From: Mesorhizobium jarvisii
GTDB lineage: Bacteria > Pseudomonadota > Alphaproteobacteria > Rhizobiales > Rhizobiaceae
Length of the DNA stretch: 64,000 nucleotides
Assembly: GCF_003601985.1 (NCBI RefSeq)
Contig: NZ_QZXA01000001.1
Coordinates: 310,001 to 374,000, forward strand
Direction: 5' to 3'
Part shown: piece by piece, positions 32,684 through 42,445 of the stretch
Layout: each line of letters begins with the position of its first letter
Position numbering within the stretch: position 1 is the stretch's first letter
Notes under the pieces: model-generated
Told to the model about the DNA's origin: nothing
The model's database searches: none
What the model saw: only the letters and a program-made list of their open reading frames with translations
Translations under genes and position numbers: made by a program

Positions 32684-35664
32684 TGGCCGGCGCGCAGACA
32701 AACCGGTTGGGCAATGGCGGTCTCATCGACCGCTCGGAGCCACTGAACTTCCGCTTCGACGGCAAGACTTTCTCCGGCTTCCAGGGCGACACGCTGGCCT
32801 CAGCGCTGATCGCCAATGGCGTCAAGCTGGTCGGCCGCTCGTTCAAATACCATCGCCCGCGCGGCATCCTGACCGCAGGTTCGGAAGAACCCAACGCGCT
32901 GGTCGAATTGCGCACCGGCGCACGGCGCGAGCCGAACACCAAGGCGACGACGGCCGAACTCTATGAGGGGCTCGAGGCCGCCAGCCAGAATCGCTGGCCG
33001 TCGCTGCGCTTCGACGTGATGTCGGTGAACCAGCTGTTCGCGCCGATCTTCGTCGCCGGCTTCTACTACAAGACCTTCATGTGGCCGGCGAAGTTCTGGG
33101 AAGCCATCTATGAGCCGGCGATCCGCCGCGCCGCCGGCCTCGGCCGCGCTGCGGGCGTCGCCGATCCCGACCACTACGACAAGGCCTGGGCGCATTGCGA
33201 TGTGCTGATCGCCGGGTCCGGTCCGGCCGGTCTGGCGGCGGCGTTGGCCGCCGGCCGCAGCGGCGCCCGCGTCATCCTGTGCGAAGAGGATTTTGCGTTC
33301 GGCGGCCGCCTGCTGTCGGATGGCGGCACGATCGATGGCCTGCCGGCCGCCGAATGGCTGTCGCGGACGCTGGCCGAACTGGCGGCAATGCCCGATGTCC
33401 GCATCATGACCCGCACGACGCTGTTCGGCGTCTATGACGGCGGCACCTATGGCGCGCTGGAGCGGGTCAACGACCACCTGCCCTCGCCACCCGAACATCA
33501 GGTGCGCCAGCGGATGTGGCGCATCGTGGCCAAGCGCTGCGTGGTCGCGGCCGGCGCCCTCGAGCGACCGATCGTCTTTGCCGGCAACGACACCCCCGGC
33601 GTGACGATGGCTTCGGCAATGCGAACCTATGTCGGACGCTATGCCGCCGCTCCTGCAAAGCGCATCGCGCTGTTCACCAACAATGAGGATGGCTGGCGCA
33701 CGGTCGAGACAGCACTCGGCGCGGGATTGCAAATCGCGGCGGTGATCGACGCGCGGCCTGACGTGTCGCCCGCACATCGCTCGCTCGCCTCCAAGGGTGG
33801 CTTCCCGGTGCTGCACGGCTCCGTGACCGGCGTCGATGGCGGCAAGGACGGCGTCAAAAAGATCGCGGTGTCGCTGACCGGCGGCGCACGCGCCGAAGTC
33901 GAGGCCGACGGGCTGGCGGTTTCCGGCGGCTGGAACCCGGCGGTCGGGCTCACCTCCTATCATCGCGGCCGGCCGAAATGGCGCGACGACATCGCCGCCT
34001 TCGTGCCCGACGGCGCGCCTCCCGGCATGGTCGCGGCCGGTGCGGCCAACGGCGATTTCGGACTTGGCATCTGCCTCGCCCAAGGGTTTGCCGCCGGCGC
34101 GGCCGCGGCACACCATGCCGGACACAATGGCAAGGCAGGCACCGCGCCTGTCGCCGACGACGAAGCTTTTTCGCTGACGCCGCTCTGGCACGTCACCGGC
34201 AAGGGCAAGGCCTTCGTCGACTACCAGCACGATGTCACCGCCTCCGACATCGAACTGGCGCAGCGCGAGGGTTTTGAATCGGTCGAGCATCTGAAGCGCT
34301 ACACCACGCTTGGCATGGCGACCGACCAGGGCAAGACGTCCAACGTCGCCGGCCTCGCCATCATGGCTGCGGTGACCGGCAAGTCCATTCCTGAGACCGG
34401 CACCACCATCTACCGGCCGCCTTACGTGCCGGTCGCCATCGGCGCCTTTGCCGGCCATCATCGCGACGAGACCTTTCATGCGACGCGGCTGACGCCGTCG
34501 CATCACTGGGCCGCCGAACAGGGTGCTGTTTTCGTTGACACAGGACTCTGGAAGCGGGCTCAGTGGTACCCCCGCGCCGGCGAGAAGGACTGGCTGGAAT
34601 CGGTGACGCGCGAGGTCAAGGCGGTGCGAAGCGGCGTCGGTTTCTGCGATGTCTCGACACTCGGCAAGATCGACGTGCTTGGCCCGGATGCCGGCGCCTT
34701 CCTCGACCGCGTCTACATCAACACCTTCTCCAACCTCGCGGTCGGCAAGGCGCGCTATGGGCTGATGCTGCGGGAAGACGGCATCGTCTATGATGACGGC
34801 ACGACGTCACGGTTGGCCGAGGATCATTATTTCCTGACCACCACCACGGCCAAGGCCGGACTGGTGATGCAGCATCTCGAATTCTGCCGGCAGGTGCTGT
34901 TTCCCGAGCTCGACGTGCAGCTGACCTCCGTCTCCGACCAGTGGGCGCAGTTTTCCATCGCCGGCCCGAAGACCCGCGACCTGCTGAAGGAGATCGTCGA
35001 CCCGACGGAGGACCTGTCCAATGAAGGCTTTCCGTTCATGGGCGCGCGCGAAGTCGCCTTGCGCGGCGGCATCAAGGCAAGGCTGTTCCGCATCTCCTTC
35101 TCCGGCGAGATGGCGTTCGAGATTTCCGTTCCGGCACGCTACGGCGAGGCGATGGCGCGCAATCTGATGCTGGCCGGCAAACCGTTCGGCGTCACGCCTT
35201 ACGGCACCGAGGCGCTTGGCGTGATGCGCATCGAAAAGGGTCACATCGCCGGACCGGAACTGAGCGGCACGACAACGGCCGCCGATCTCGGCCTAGGCAA
35301 GATGATGTCGACCAAGAAAGACTTCATCGGCCGCGTCATGGCCGGCCGCGAGGCGCTGGCCGCGCCCGACCGGCAGGTCGTGGTCGGCATCAAGCCGACG
35401 GACAGAGCGCGCCGGCTGCGCTCGGGCGCGCACATCATCCCGAAGGGGCAGACGCCTGGGCCAGGCAACGACCAGGGCTATGTCACCTCGGTCTGCTTCT
35501 CGCCGACATCAGACCAGTGGATCGGGCTCGCGCTTGTCGAGCGCGGACGCGAGCGCATCGGCGAGATCGTCCATGCGCATGACCCGATACGCGGCGAGGA
35601 CTATGACGTCGAGCTCTGCAATCCCGTTTTCTACGATCCGGATGGAGGGCGCCAGCGTGGCTGA
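32683..35664 (+). CDS. mgdC: N-methylglutamate dehydrogenase subunit C (sarcosine oxidase alpha-like)
   Basis: A 993-residue large subunit. Residues about 15-100 form the 2Fe-2S-like N-terminal fold found in the alpha chain (SFKYHRPRGILTAGSEEPNA). A two-dinucleotide-binding FAD/NAD region follows (GSGPAGLAAALAAGRSGA near 180), then a GcvT-type folate domain from about 610 to the end (SGEMAFEISVPARYGEA near 807). The folate domain explains how the methyl carbon reaches tetrahydrofolate. ATG 32683 is chosen over the GTG one codon earlier. It overlaps mgdD by 8 nt. Confidence 0.92.
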   Translation: MAGAQTNRLGNGGLIDRSEPLNFRFDGKTFSGFQGDTLASALIANGVKLVGRSFKYHRPRGILTAGSEEPNALVELRTGARREPNTKATTAELYEGLEAASQNRWPSLRFDVMSVNQLFAPIFVAGFYYKTFMWPAKFWEAIYEPAIRRAAGLGRAAGVADPDHYDKAWAHCDVLIAGSGPAGLAAALAAGRSGARVILCEEDFAFGGRLLSDGGTIDGLPAAEWLSRTLAELAAMPDVRIMTRTTLFGVYDGGTYGALERVNDHLPSPPEHQVRQRMWRIVAKRCVVAAGALERPIVFAGNDTPGVTMASAMRTYVGRYAAAPAKRIALFTNNEDGWRTVETALGAGLQIAAVIDARPDVSPAHRSLASKGGFPVLHGSVTGVDGGKDGVKKIAVSLTGGARAEVEADGLAVSGGWNPAVGLTSYHRGRPKWRDDIAAFVPDGAPPGMVAAGAANGDFGLGICLAQGFAAGAAAAHHAGHNGKAGTAPVADDEAFSLTPLWHVTGKGKAFVDYQHDVTASDIELAQREGFESVEHLKRYTTLGMATDQGKTSNVAGLAIMAAVTGKSIPETGTTIYRPPYVPVAIGAFAGHHRDETFHATRLTPSHHWAAEQGAVFVDTGLWKRAQWYPRAGEKDWLESVTREVKAVRSGVGFCDVSTLGKIDVLGPDAGAFLDRVYINTFSNLAVGKARYGLMLREDGIVYDDGTTSRLAEDHYFLTTTTAKAGLVMQHLEFCRQVLFPELDVQLTSVSDQWAQFSIAGPKTRDLLKEIVDPTEDLSNEGFPFMGAREVALRGGIKARLFRISFSGEMAFEISVPARYGEAMARNLMLAGKPFGVTPYGTEALGVMRIEKGHIAGPELSGTTTAADLGLGKMMSTKKDFIGRVMAGREALAAPDRQVVVGIKPTDRARRLRSGAHIIPKGQTPGPGNDQGYVTSVCFSPTSDQWIGLALVERGRERIGEIVHAHDPIRGEDYDVELCNPVFYDPDGGRQRG

Positions 35665-36283
35665 GTTTTCCTGGGACGTTCGCAGTCCGCTCGATCGCGT
35701 GCTCGCGGTCGGGCGGTATGGCGCGCATGGCGATGCCGGCGTGACGCTGACCGAGATCCGCAATTTCGACCTCGTCCAGGTGATGGCGCGGCGCGGCAAG
35801 ACGGCGGAGCTGGCCAAGGCCGCCAAAGTTCGCTTTGGTGTTGCCGCTCCAGAAACGCCGAAGGCGGTCGGCACGGCTGATGCCACGCTGATCTGGTCGG
35901 GACCGGATCAGTTTTTCATTCTGTCGAAGGGACGCAAGCACGCGATGGCGGCGCTCGCTCCTCTCCGTGCTGGATCGGCTTCACTGTCCGACCAATCGCA
36001 TGCGCGGGTGCTGATCGCCGTCTCCGGCGCCAAGGCGCGAGCGATGTTGGCCAAGATGTCGTCTATCGATCTGCATCCCAGTGTGTTTGCTGTCGGTGCG
36101 GCGGCGGCCACGTCGATGGATCACACCAGCGTCACGCTGTGGCGCGGGAATGATCAGGCAGATGGGCAGGCTGTGTTCAACGTGCTGGTGTTCGCGACTT
36201 TCGCCGAAAGCCTATGGCACACGATGCTGGATTCGGCTGCTGAGTATGGCGTGGTTGTCGGGCATTCAGAAGATTTGGCGTAG
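35657..36283 (+). CDS. mgdD: N-methylglutamate dehydrogenase subunit D (sarcosine oxidase gamma-like)
   Basis: A 208-residue gamma subunit, start GTG 35657 preceded by GGAGGG with 7-nt spacing; an ATG at 35642 is less well placed. It has the fold of a half GcvT domain, with SGAKARAMLAKMSSIDLHP near 124 and the C-terminal FAESLWHTMLDSAAEYG. It completes mgdABCD and is structurally needed in the hetero-tetramer. The stop is followed by a 267-bp gap dominated by a large inverted repeat. Confidence 0.85.
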   Translation: MAEFSWDVRSPLDRVLAVGRYGAHGDAGVTLTEIRNFDLVQVMARRGKTAELAKAAKVRFGVAAPETPKAVGTADATLIWSGPDQFFILSKGRKHAMAALAPLRAGSASLSDQSHARVLIAVSGAKARAMLAKMSSIDLHPSVFAVGAAAATSMDHTSVTLWRGNDQADGQAVFNVLVFATFAESLWHTMLDSAAEYGVVVGHSEDLA

Positions 36284-36300
36284 CGCTCGTGCGCGCTCCT

Positions 36301-36448
36301 CCCTTCTCCCCTTGTGGGAGAAGGTGGCCGAGCGAAGCTCGGTCGGATGAGGGGTGTTCCAGCTTGGTAATGACGGCACTCCGTCACGCACCCCTCAACC
36401 ATCTCGGCACTGCGCGCCGATCCACCTTCTCCCACAAGCGGAGAAGGG
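36301..36448. repeat. 148-bp large inverted interspersed repeat
   Basis: The left arm CCCTTCTCCCCTTGTGGGAG (36301-36320) and the right arm CCCACAAGCGGAGAAGGG (36431-36448) pair almost perfectly and continue inward through AAGGTGG/CCACCTT and GAGGGGTG/CACCCCTC. GAGCGAAGCTC forms a further small hairpin. This unit is a common interspersed element of rhizobial chromosomes and separates the mgd operon from tdm. It may also act as a transcription barrier. Confidence 0.75.
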
Positions 36449-36550
36449 AAGATGCGCCCTTCGCCTTGCCAAACGCAATCGCGCTGCTATTCTTGCTGCT
36501 AAAATAATTTCACACACAGGCAAACTTGTTTCTCGAACCGCAAGGCTGAG

Positions 36551-38920
36551 ATGAGCCAGTCGCCCTACCCAACAATCACAGCCGGACCGCCGCGACCGAG
36601 CCTCATCCTGAGGCCCGGCCAGATCGCGCTGCCGCCGGGCCTGGAACGCTACACGATCCAAGGCAATGGCGCGGTAGTGATCGAGGTCGAAGCCGGCGAC
36701 ACGATCACGGTGCGCAATGTCGAAGGCGGCCAGGCCTGCGAGTTGCTGGCCTGGGACACCACAGGCATCACCGATCCCGGCATCTTTGGCGAGAAATCCA
36801 ACAGCAATGCCGCGGGCATCAAGGCGCTCCTCGCCGAGGGCGATGACAGCCTCGCGTCCCTGCGCCGCGGACTGGCGCGCCGGCAGGTGGTGCTCGATCA
36901 GGCAAAGGCGCTGCGCGTGTTCGGCAGCACAACACCCGCCGGTACGGAACAGAGTTTCACAGTCACGCGCGACGGCTCTATAATCATTGCTGCGCCCGGC
37001 GGGCCGATGCTGGTCGACGGCCATGATACGGCGACACCGCTCACCGTCATCGTGCGCCGCGCCACGATCCGCCTGAAAACAAAATCGCAGTTGGCCAATC
37101 CCCTCGCCGATCCGGTGCTCGATCTGCGCGTCCATTCGGCAACGGCGGAATCCTACTTCGTCAAGGCCGGCGACTATTTGCAGATCATCGATGTCGACGG
37201 GCGCCAATGCACCGATTTCCAGTGCTTCTCGGCGCGCAAGCTGGACAAGGGCCTCGACCATCCGCTCGATGTGACGACGACCCGCACGCTGATGGGGTCG
37301 AGCTATCCGATGCCCGGCCTGCATTCCAAATATTACGACCAGGACATGGAGCCGCTGGTCGAGGTGGTGCAGGACACATGCGGCCGGCATGATGCCTTCG
37401 CACTGGCGTGTGCCGCCAAATATTACGACGATATCGGCTATCCCGGCCACACCAACTGCTCGGAGAATTTCAACAGCGCCCTGTCGGACAAAGGTGTGAA
37501 CCCCCGCGCCGGCTGGATGGCGATCAACTTCTTCTTCAACACGGCGATCGATGCGCATGGCGTGATGGTTTCCGACGAGCCATGGTCGCGGCCGGGCGAC
37601 TATGTGCTGCTCAGGGCGCTGACCGACATCATCTGCGTCTCCTCCGCCTGTCCCGACGACACGACGCCGGCCAATGGCTGGGATCTCACCGACATCCATG
37701 TGCGGACCTATTCCGGCCAGCACAAATTCTCGCGAGCGATCGCCAGACGCATGACGCCCGATTCGGAACCGAAAATGACCCGCGAGACATCCTTTCATTC
37801 GAGCTTTGCCAAGCACACCCGCAATTTCTCGGAATACAGGGGCTACTGGCTGGCCAATTCCTTCGCTAGGGAAGGCGCCATCGCCGAGTACTGGGCCTGT
37901 CGGCAGGACGCCGTGATCATGGACCTGTCGCCGCTCAGAAAATTCGAGGTCACCGGCCCGGATTCCGAAGCGCTGCTGCAATACACGCTGACCCGCGACG
38001 TGAAAAAACTTGGCGTCGGCCAGGTCGTCTACTCCGCCATGTGCTACGAGCATGGCGGCATGATCGATGACGGCACGCTGCTCAGGCTCGGCAAGGACAA
38101 TTTCCGCTGGGTTGGCGGCGACGATCTGTCCGGCGAATGGCTGCGCGAAACGGCGACAAAGCTCGGCCTCAACGTGCTGGTGCGGTCGTCGACCGACCAG
38201 ATGCACAATGTCGCCGTACAGGGTCCAAAGAGCCGCGATATCCTTAGAGAAGTGATCTGGACTTCGCCGCTGCAGCCGTCGATCGATGAGCTCGAATGGT
38301 TCCGCTTCGCGGTCGCCCGCATCGGCGGCGGCAACGGCATTCCGATCGTCGTCTCGCGCACCGGCTATACCGGCGAGCTCGGCTATGAGATCTGGTGCCA
38401 TCCGCGCGACGCCGAAAAAGTGTTCGACGCCATCTGGGAAGCCGGCCAGCCGCACGGGCTGAAGCCGATGGGGCTGCAGGCGCTCGACATGGTGCGCATC
38501 GAGGCCGGGCTGATCTTCGCCGGTTATGAATTTTCCGACCAGACCGATCCGTTCGAGGCCGGCATCGGCTTCACCGTGCCGCTGAAGAGCAAGACCGACG
38601 ATTTCATCGGCCGCGACGCGCTGATCCGACGCAAGGAGAACCCGCAGAACAAACTGGTCGGGCTCGACATCGACAGCAATGTCGCGGTCGGCCATGGCGA
38701 TTGTGTGCATGTCGGACGTGCCCAGATCGGCGTCGTCACCTCGGGCATGCGCTCGCCGGTGCTGAACAAGAACATTGCGCTGGCCAGGCTCGACGTCACC
38801 CATGCGGCTGTTGGTACCGAAGTCGAGATCGGCAAGCTCGACGGCCATGCCAAGCGGCTGCCGGCGCGCGTCGTCGCCTTCGCCCATTACGATCCGCAGA
38901 AGACCAGACCTCGCTCGTGA
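36551..38920 (+). CDS. tdm: Trimethylamine N-oxide demethylase (DUF1989-GcvT fusion)
   Basis: A 789-residue fusion, the architecture of TMAO demethylase, which cleaves TMAO to dimethylamine and formaldehyde and passes the latter to tetrahydrofolate. The N-terminal half contains a DUF1989 domain with probable zinc ligands C277, H280 (DTCGRHD) and C367 (SSACPDD). Residues 45-70 resemble its strand region (VEAGDTITVRNVEGGQACE against VKAGDYLQIIDVDGRQC), suggesting an internal duplication in which only the second copy keeps the metal site. The GcvT half runs from about 410 to the end (SRTGYTGELGYEIW near 613). Placed between mgdABCD and a permease. Confidence 0.9.
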   Translation: MSQSPYPTITAGPPRPSLILRPGQIALPPGLERYTIQGNGAVVIEVEAGDTITVRNVEGGQACELLAWDTTGITDPGIFGEKSNSNAAGIKALLAEGDDSLASLRRGLARRQVVLDQAKALRVFGSTTPAGTEQSFTVTRDGSIIIAAPGGPMLVDGHDTATPLTVIVRRATIRLKTKSQLANPLADPVLDLRVHSATAESYFVKAGDYLQIIDVDGRQCTDFQCFSARKLDKGLDHPLDVTTTRTLMGSSYPMPGLHSKYYDQDMEPLVEVVQDTCGRHDAFALACAAKYYDDIGYPGHTNCSENFNSALSDKGVNPRAGWMAINFFFNTAIDAHGVMVSDEPWSRPGDYVLLRALTDIICVSSACPDDTTPANGWDLTDIHVRTYSGQHKFSRAIARRMTPDSEPKMTRETSFHSSFAKHTRNFSEYRGYWLANSFAREGAIAEYWACRQDAVIMDLSPLRKFEVTGPDSEALLQYTLTRDVKKLGVGQVVYSAMCYEHGGMIDDGTLLRLGKDNFRWVGGDDLSGEWLRETATKLGLNVLVRSSTDQMHNVAVQGPKSRDILREVIWTSPLQPSIDELEWFRFAVARIGGGNGIPIVVSRTGYTGELGYEIWCHPRDAEKVFDAIWEAGQPHGLKPMGLQALDMVRIEAGLIFAGYEFSDQTDPFEAGIGFTVPLKSKTDDFIGRDALIRRKENPQNKLVGLDIDSNVAVGHGDCVHVGRAQIGVVTSGMRSPVLNKNIALARLDVTHAAVGTEVEIGKLDGHAKRLPARVVAFAHYDPQKTRPRS

Positions 38921-39065
38921 CTGCTGCCTTCCGGACAGGCAAAACCGGGCGCCGGCGGTGCCGCGAGACGTATTGTTGCGTACGCGCGCAAGCGTGATGT
39001 GCACGGCGTCACAAAACGCTTGACGTGAAAGCGCGCCGGATCAATCTTCACTCCTAAGAAAAAAA

Positions 39066-39094
39066 TACGACTGAGTGGAAACACCGGAGTCGTA
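39066..39094 (+). repeat. Inverted repeat upstream of second APC permease
   Basis: TACGACT (39066-39072) and AGTCGTA (39088-39094) form a 7-bp stem with a 15-nt loop in the 254-bp gap before the permease at 39175. A TTGACG near 39014 could be part of a promoter, without a convincing -10. The hairpin may be an operator or leader structure. Confidence 0.4.
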
Positions 39095-39174
39095 AGGTCA
39101 TGTGCCGGGGAGCAAGCTTCGCAAAGCCGAGGCATCGCTGGCGGGGAACACTGGAAAAAGGGGAAGTCACTGAC

Positions 39175-40884
39175 ATGAGCACCATAAGCACGGCCCTCGA
39201 GCAGCCTGCCGAAAGCAAGCTGCTCAGGCATATCGACTGGCGCGGCGCCTTCTGGGTGGCGAGCGGCGTTCCGGCGCTGGTCCTGTTTTCGATCGGCGGC
39301 ATCGCCGGCACGACGGGGACACTGGCTTTCCTGATCTGGACGGTCTCCATGATCATGGGCTTCCTGCAATCCTTCACCTATGCCGAGATCGCCGGCCTGT
39401 TCCCGAACAAGTCGGGCGGCGCCTCTATCTACGGCGCCACCGCCTGGCTGCGCTACTCCAAGTTCATCGCGCCGCTGTCGGTGTGGTGCAACTGGTTCGC
39501 TTGGTCGCCGGTGCTGTCGCTCGGCTGCTCGATCGCCGCAGCCTATATCCTCAATGCGCTGGCGCCGGTGCCGTTGTTCACCGAGACCTCGCCTGATGTC
39601 GTCGCCTATATAGCGGCGCATGCCGGAACGGCGCCCGCCGACGCCATCACCGCGGTGACCGCGGCCGCGACACCGGCGATCCGCAACTGGACGCTGTACA
39701 GCCACACGCTGGGTCCGGTTTCCTTCACGCTCAACGCGACCTTCTTCATCGGCGCGGTGCTGATGCTGATCATCTTCTCGATCCAGCATCGCGGCATCCT
39801 CGGCACGGCCAATGTGCAGAAATATATCGGCCTGCTGGTCATCATCCCGATGCTGATCGTCGGCGTCGTGCCGATCTTCACCGGACAGATCAACTGGGCC
39901 AACTTCTCGCCGCTGGTGCCGCTGGCCGCAGCCTATGCGCCGGACCCGGGCGCCTGGAACATCGCCGGCTGGACGCTGGTGCTCGGCGGCATGTTCATCG
40001 CCGCCTGGTCGACCTACGGCTTCGAAACCGCCGTCTGCTACACCTCCGAGTTCAAGAACCCCGGCACCGACACGTTCAAGGCCATCTTCTATTCCGGCCT
40101 GCTCTGCATGCTTCTGTTCATCCTGGTGCCCTTCACCTTCCAGGGCGTGCTCGGCTTGAACGGCATGCTGGCGACACCGATCGTCGACGGCTCCGGCGTG
40201 GCGGATGCACTGGCCGGCATGGTCGGCGGCGGCAAGATCATCCACAGCCTCTTGGTGATGCTGATGATCCTGGCGCTGGTCCTGTGCATCATGACGGCGA
40301 TGGCCGGCTCCTCGCGCACGCTCTATCAGGGCTCGGTCGATGGCTGGCTGCCGCGCTATCTCAGCCACGTCAACGAACATGGCGCCCCGACACGGGCGAT
40401 GTGGACCGACCTCTGCTTCAACCTGATCGTGCTGGCCATCGCCTCGGCCGACGCGACGAGCTTCTTCTTCATCCTCGCCGTGTCGAATTGCGGCTACATC
40501 ATCTTCAACTTCCTCAACCTCAATGCCGGCTGGATCCACCGCATCGACAACGGCCATATCGCACGGCCGTGGAAAGCGCCGACCTGGCTTCTCGGGATCG
40601 GAGCGATCTTCGCCTACGTCAACGCCATCTTCATGGGTGCCGGCGCCAAGGTGTGGAACCCGATGGCGCTGTGGGCTGGGCTGATCACGGCGGCGCTGAT
40701 CATCCCGGTGTTCTGCTTCCGCCACTACATCCAGGACAAGGGCAAGTTCCCCGACCACATGCTGGCCGATCTCGGCATGACGGGAGCGGACCTCGCGGTG
40801 AAGAAAGCAGGCATGCTGCCCTATCTGACGCTGGTCGCCGGCGTGGCGGTGATGCTGATCGCCAACTGGATATTCGTCATCTGA
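39175..40884 (+). CDS. APC superfamily amino acid permease
   Basis: A 569-residue permease with about 12 predicted helices. Family signs are FLQSFTYAEIAGLFPNKSGGASIYG near 60, here noted as the conserved helix 2 segment, and YGFETAVCYTSEFKNPGTD near 280. ATG 39175 is preceded by AAGGGGA; an upstream in-frame ATG at 39100 has no RBS. It follows tdm on the same strand and ends at a strong terminator. It may take up a product or nitrogen source related to methylated amines; substrate is not known. Confidence 0.85.
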   Translation: MSTISTALEQPAESKLLRHIDWRGAFWVASGVPALVLFSIGGIAGTTGTLAFLIWTVSMIMGFLQSFTYAEIAGLFPNKSGGASIYGATAWLRYSKFIAPLSVWCNWFAWSPVLSLGCSIAAAYILNALAPVPLFTETSPDVVAYIAAHAGTAPADAITAVTAAATPAIRNWTLYSHTLGPVSFTLNATFFIGAVLMLIIFSIQHRGILGTANVQKYIGLLVIIPMLIVGVVPIFTGQINWANFSPLVPLAAAYAPDPGAWNIAGWTLVLGGMFIAAWSTYGFETAVCYTSEFKNPGTDTFKAIFYSGLLCMLLFILVPFTFQGVLGLNGMLATPIVDGSGVADALAGMVGGGKIIHSLLVMLMILALVLCIMTAMAGSSRTLYQGSVDGWLPRYLSHVNEHGAPTRAMWTDLCFNLIVLAIASADATSFFFILAVSNCGYIIFNFLNLNAGWIHRIDNGHIARPWKAPTWLLGIGAIFAYVNAIFMGAGAKVWNPMALWAGLITAALIIPVFCFRHYIQDKGKFPDHMLADLGMTGADLAVKKAGMLPYLTLVAGVAVMLIANWIFVI

Positions 40885-40902
40885 CAGGCCGATTTATCAG
40901 AC

Positions 40903-40934
40903 ATAGGGCGCGCTTCGGCGCGCCCTATTTTTTT
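40903..40934 (+). terminator. Strong intrinsic terminator
   Basis: A perfect 11-bp stem ATAGGGCGCGC/GCGCGCCCTAT with a TTCG tetraloop is followed by seven T residues (40928-40934). It ends the APC permease transcript and lies between it and the convergent monooxygenase gene, whose stop is at 40952. Confidence 0.93.
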
Positions 40935-40951
40935 GGTCTCAAGCCGAGACC

Positions 40952-42301
40952 TCAACCAGCCTTGCGGATCGTCGTCTTCTCGAAGAACCGGTTGGGCGGA
41001 CGCTTCAGACCGAGATTCTCGCGCAGCGTCGATCCCTCATACTGCCGCCTGAAGATGCCGCGCCGCTGCAGCTCGGGCACCACCTTCTCGACGAAATCGT
41101 CGAGCCCGGCGGGTAAATAGGGAAACATGATGTTGAAGCCGTCCGATCCCTCGGTGACCAGCCATTCCTCCATCTCGTCGGCAATGGTTTGCGGCGTGCC
41201 GACGAAGGCGAGGCCGGAATAGCCACCCAGCCGCTGGGCAAGCTGGCGCACCGTCAGGTTTTCGTTCCGGGCAAGCTCGATGACGCGCTCGCGGCTGCTC
41301 TTCGAGGCATTGGTCTCCGGTATTTCAGGCAAAGCGGCGTCAGGATCAAAAGCCGACGCATCATGCCCAAGCGCGATCGACAGCGAGGCAATGCCGCTCT
41401 CGTAATAGACCAGGCTGTCGAGCTTCGCCCGCTTGGCCCGTGCCTCCTCGACACTGTCGCCGACGATGACGAAAGCACCAGGCAGGATCTTGATGTCGTC
41501 GCGGGAGCGGCCGAGTTTTTGTGCCCTGCCCTTGACGTCGGCAAAGAAGCGTTGCCCGGCGGCAAGATCGCCATGAGCGGCGAAAATCACCTCCGCCGTC
41601 TCGGCCGCCAGCTGCCGTCCGGCTTCCGAGGCACCAGCCTGGACGATGACCGGCCAGCCCTGTACCGGCCGCGCAATGTTGAGCGGCCCGCGCACCGAGA
41701 TGTGCTCGCCCTTGTGGTCCAGCACATGCAGTTTGGCGGGATCGAAATAGAGCCCGCTTTGGGCATCGCGGATGAAGGCGTCGTCGGCAAAACTGTCCCA
41801 CAGGCCGGTCACGACATCGTAGAATTCCCGCGCCCGGTGATAGCGCTCGTCATGCTCGACATGTTCGTCCAGCCCGAAATTGAGCGCCGCATCCGGGTTG
41901 GACGTGGTGACGATGTTCCAGCCGGCACGGCCGCCGCTGATATGGTCGAGCGACGCGAAACGGCGCGCAATGTGATAGGGCGCGTCGAAGGTCGTCGACG
42001 CGGTGGCAACGAGACCGATATGATCGGTGACGGCGGCCAGCGCCGACAGCAGCGTGAACGGCTCGAACGAGGTGACGGTGTGGCTGCGGCGCAGCGCCTC
42101 GATCGGCATGTTGAGCACGGCCAGATGGTCGGCCATGAAGAAGGCGTCGAACTTCGCGGCTTCCAGCGTCTGGGCGAAGCGCTTCAGATGCGCGAAGTTG
42201 AAGTTGGCGTCGGGATAGGCGCCGGGATAGCGCCAGGCGCCGGTGTGCAAGCTGACCGGGCGCATGAAGGCGCCAAGCCGCAATTGCCGTTTTTCTGTCA
42301 T
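40952..42301 (-). CDS. LLM-class FMN-dependent monooxygenase (NtaA/SnaA/DszA group)
   Basis: A 449-residue flavin monooxygenase of the bacterial luciferase-like class, nitrilotriacetate monooxygenase A/dibenzothiophene sulfone monooxygenase subgroup. Typical parts are HTGAWRYPGAYPDANFNFAHL at the N-terminus (about 18-38), the SLDHISGGRAGWNIVTT segment near 120, and the IADEMEEWLVTEGSDGFN region near 380. It needs reduced FMN from a separate reductase; none is next to it. The substrate, a sulfonate, sulfone or aminopolycarboxylate, cannot be decided. Confidence 0.85.
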   Translation of the reverse strand: MTEKRQLRLGAFMRPVSLHTGAWRYPGAYPDANFNFAHLKRFAQTLEAAKFDAFFMADHLAVLNMPIEALRRSHTVTSFEPFTLLSALAAVTDHIGLVATASTTFDAPYHIARRFASLDHISGGRAGWNIVTTSNPDAALNFGLDEHVEHDERYHRAREFYDVVTGLWDSFADDAFIRDAQSGLYFDPAKLHVLDHKGEHISVRGPLNIARPVQGWPVIVQAGASEAGRQLAAETAEVIFAAHGDLAAGQRFFADVKGRAQKLGRSRDDIKILPGAFVIVGDSVEEARAKRAKLDSLVYYESGIASLSIALGHDASAFDPDAALPEIPETNASKSSRERVIELARNENLTVRQLAQRLGGYSGLAFVGTPQTIADEMEEWLVTEGSDGFNIMFPYLPAGLDDFVEKVVPELQRRGIFRRQYEGSTLRENLGLKRPPNRFFEKTTIRKAG

Positions 42302-42445
42302 GGAAAGACACCCTGATGAGGACGAGCGTTGCCGCTCCGGTGTCGCGCAGGATGGAACCGCTTTGCGGCCCTGGGAAGGAATTCTGTTTTGCAGAATCGG
42401 CAGCGGGGAGCATTTTCATCGGCGCAACGGAGCAGCCGTCACGCC

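Noticed and set aside
36301..36448. Large inverted repeat considered as an insertion sequence or integrase site
   Set aside because: There is no transposase and no target duplication that I can see; it fits a short interspersed palindromic element.
38921..39174. A sigma-70 promoter with TTGACG near 39014
   Set aside because: No acceptable -10 at 16-18 nt; too weak to list as its own feature.
12669..40884. Searching the block for folD, fhs, purU or formate dehydrogenase to finish C1 oxidation
   Set aside because: None is present in the window; the C1 oxidation steps must be elsewhere in the genome.
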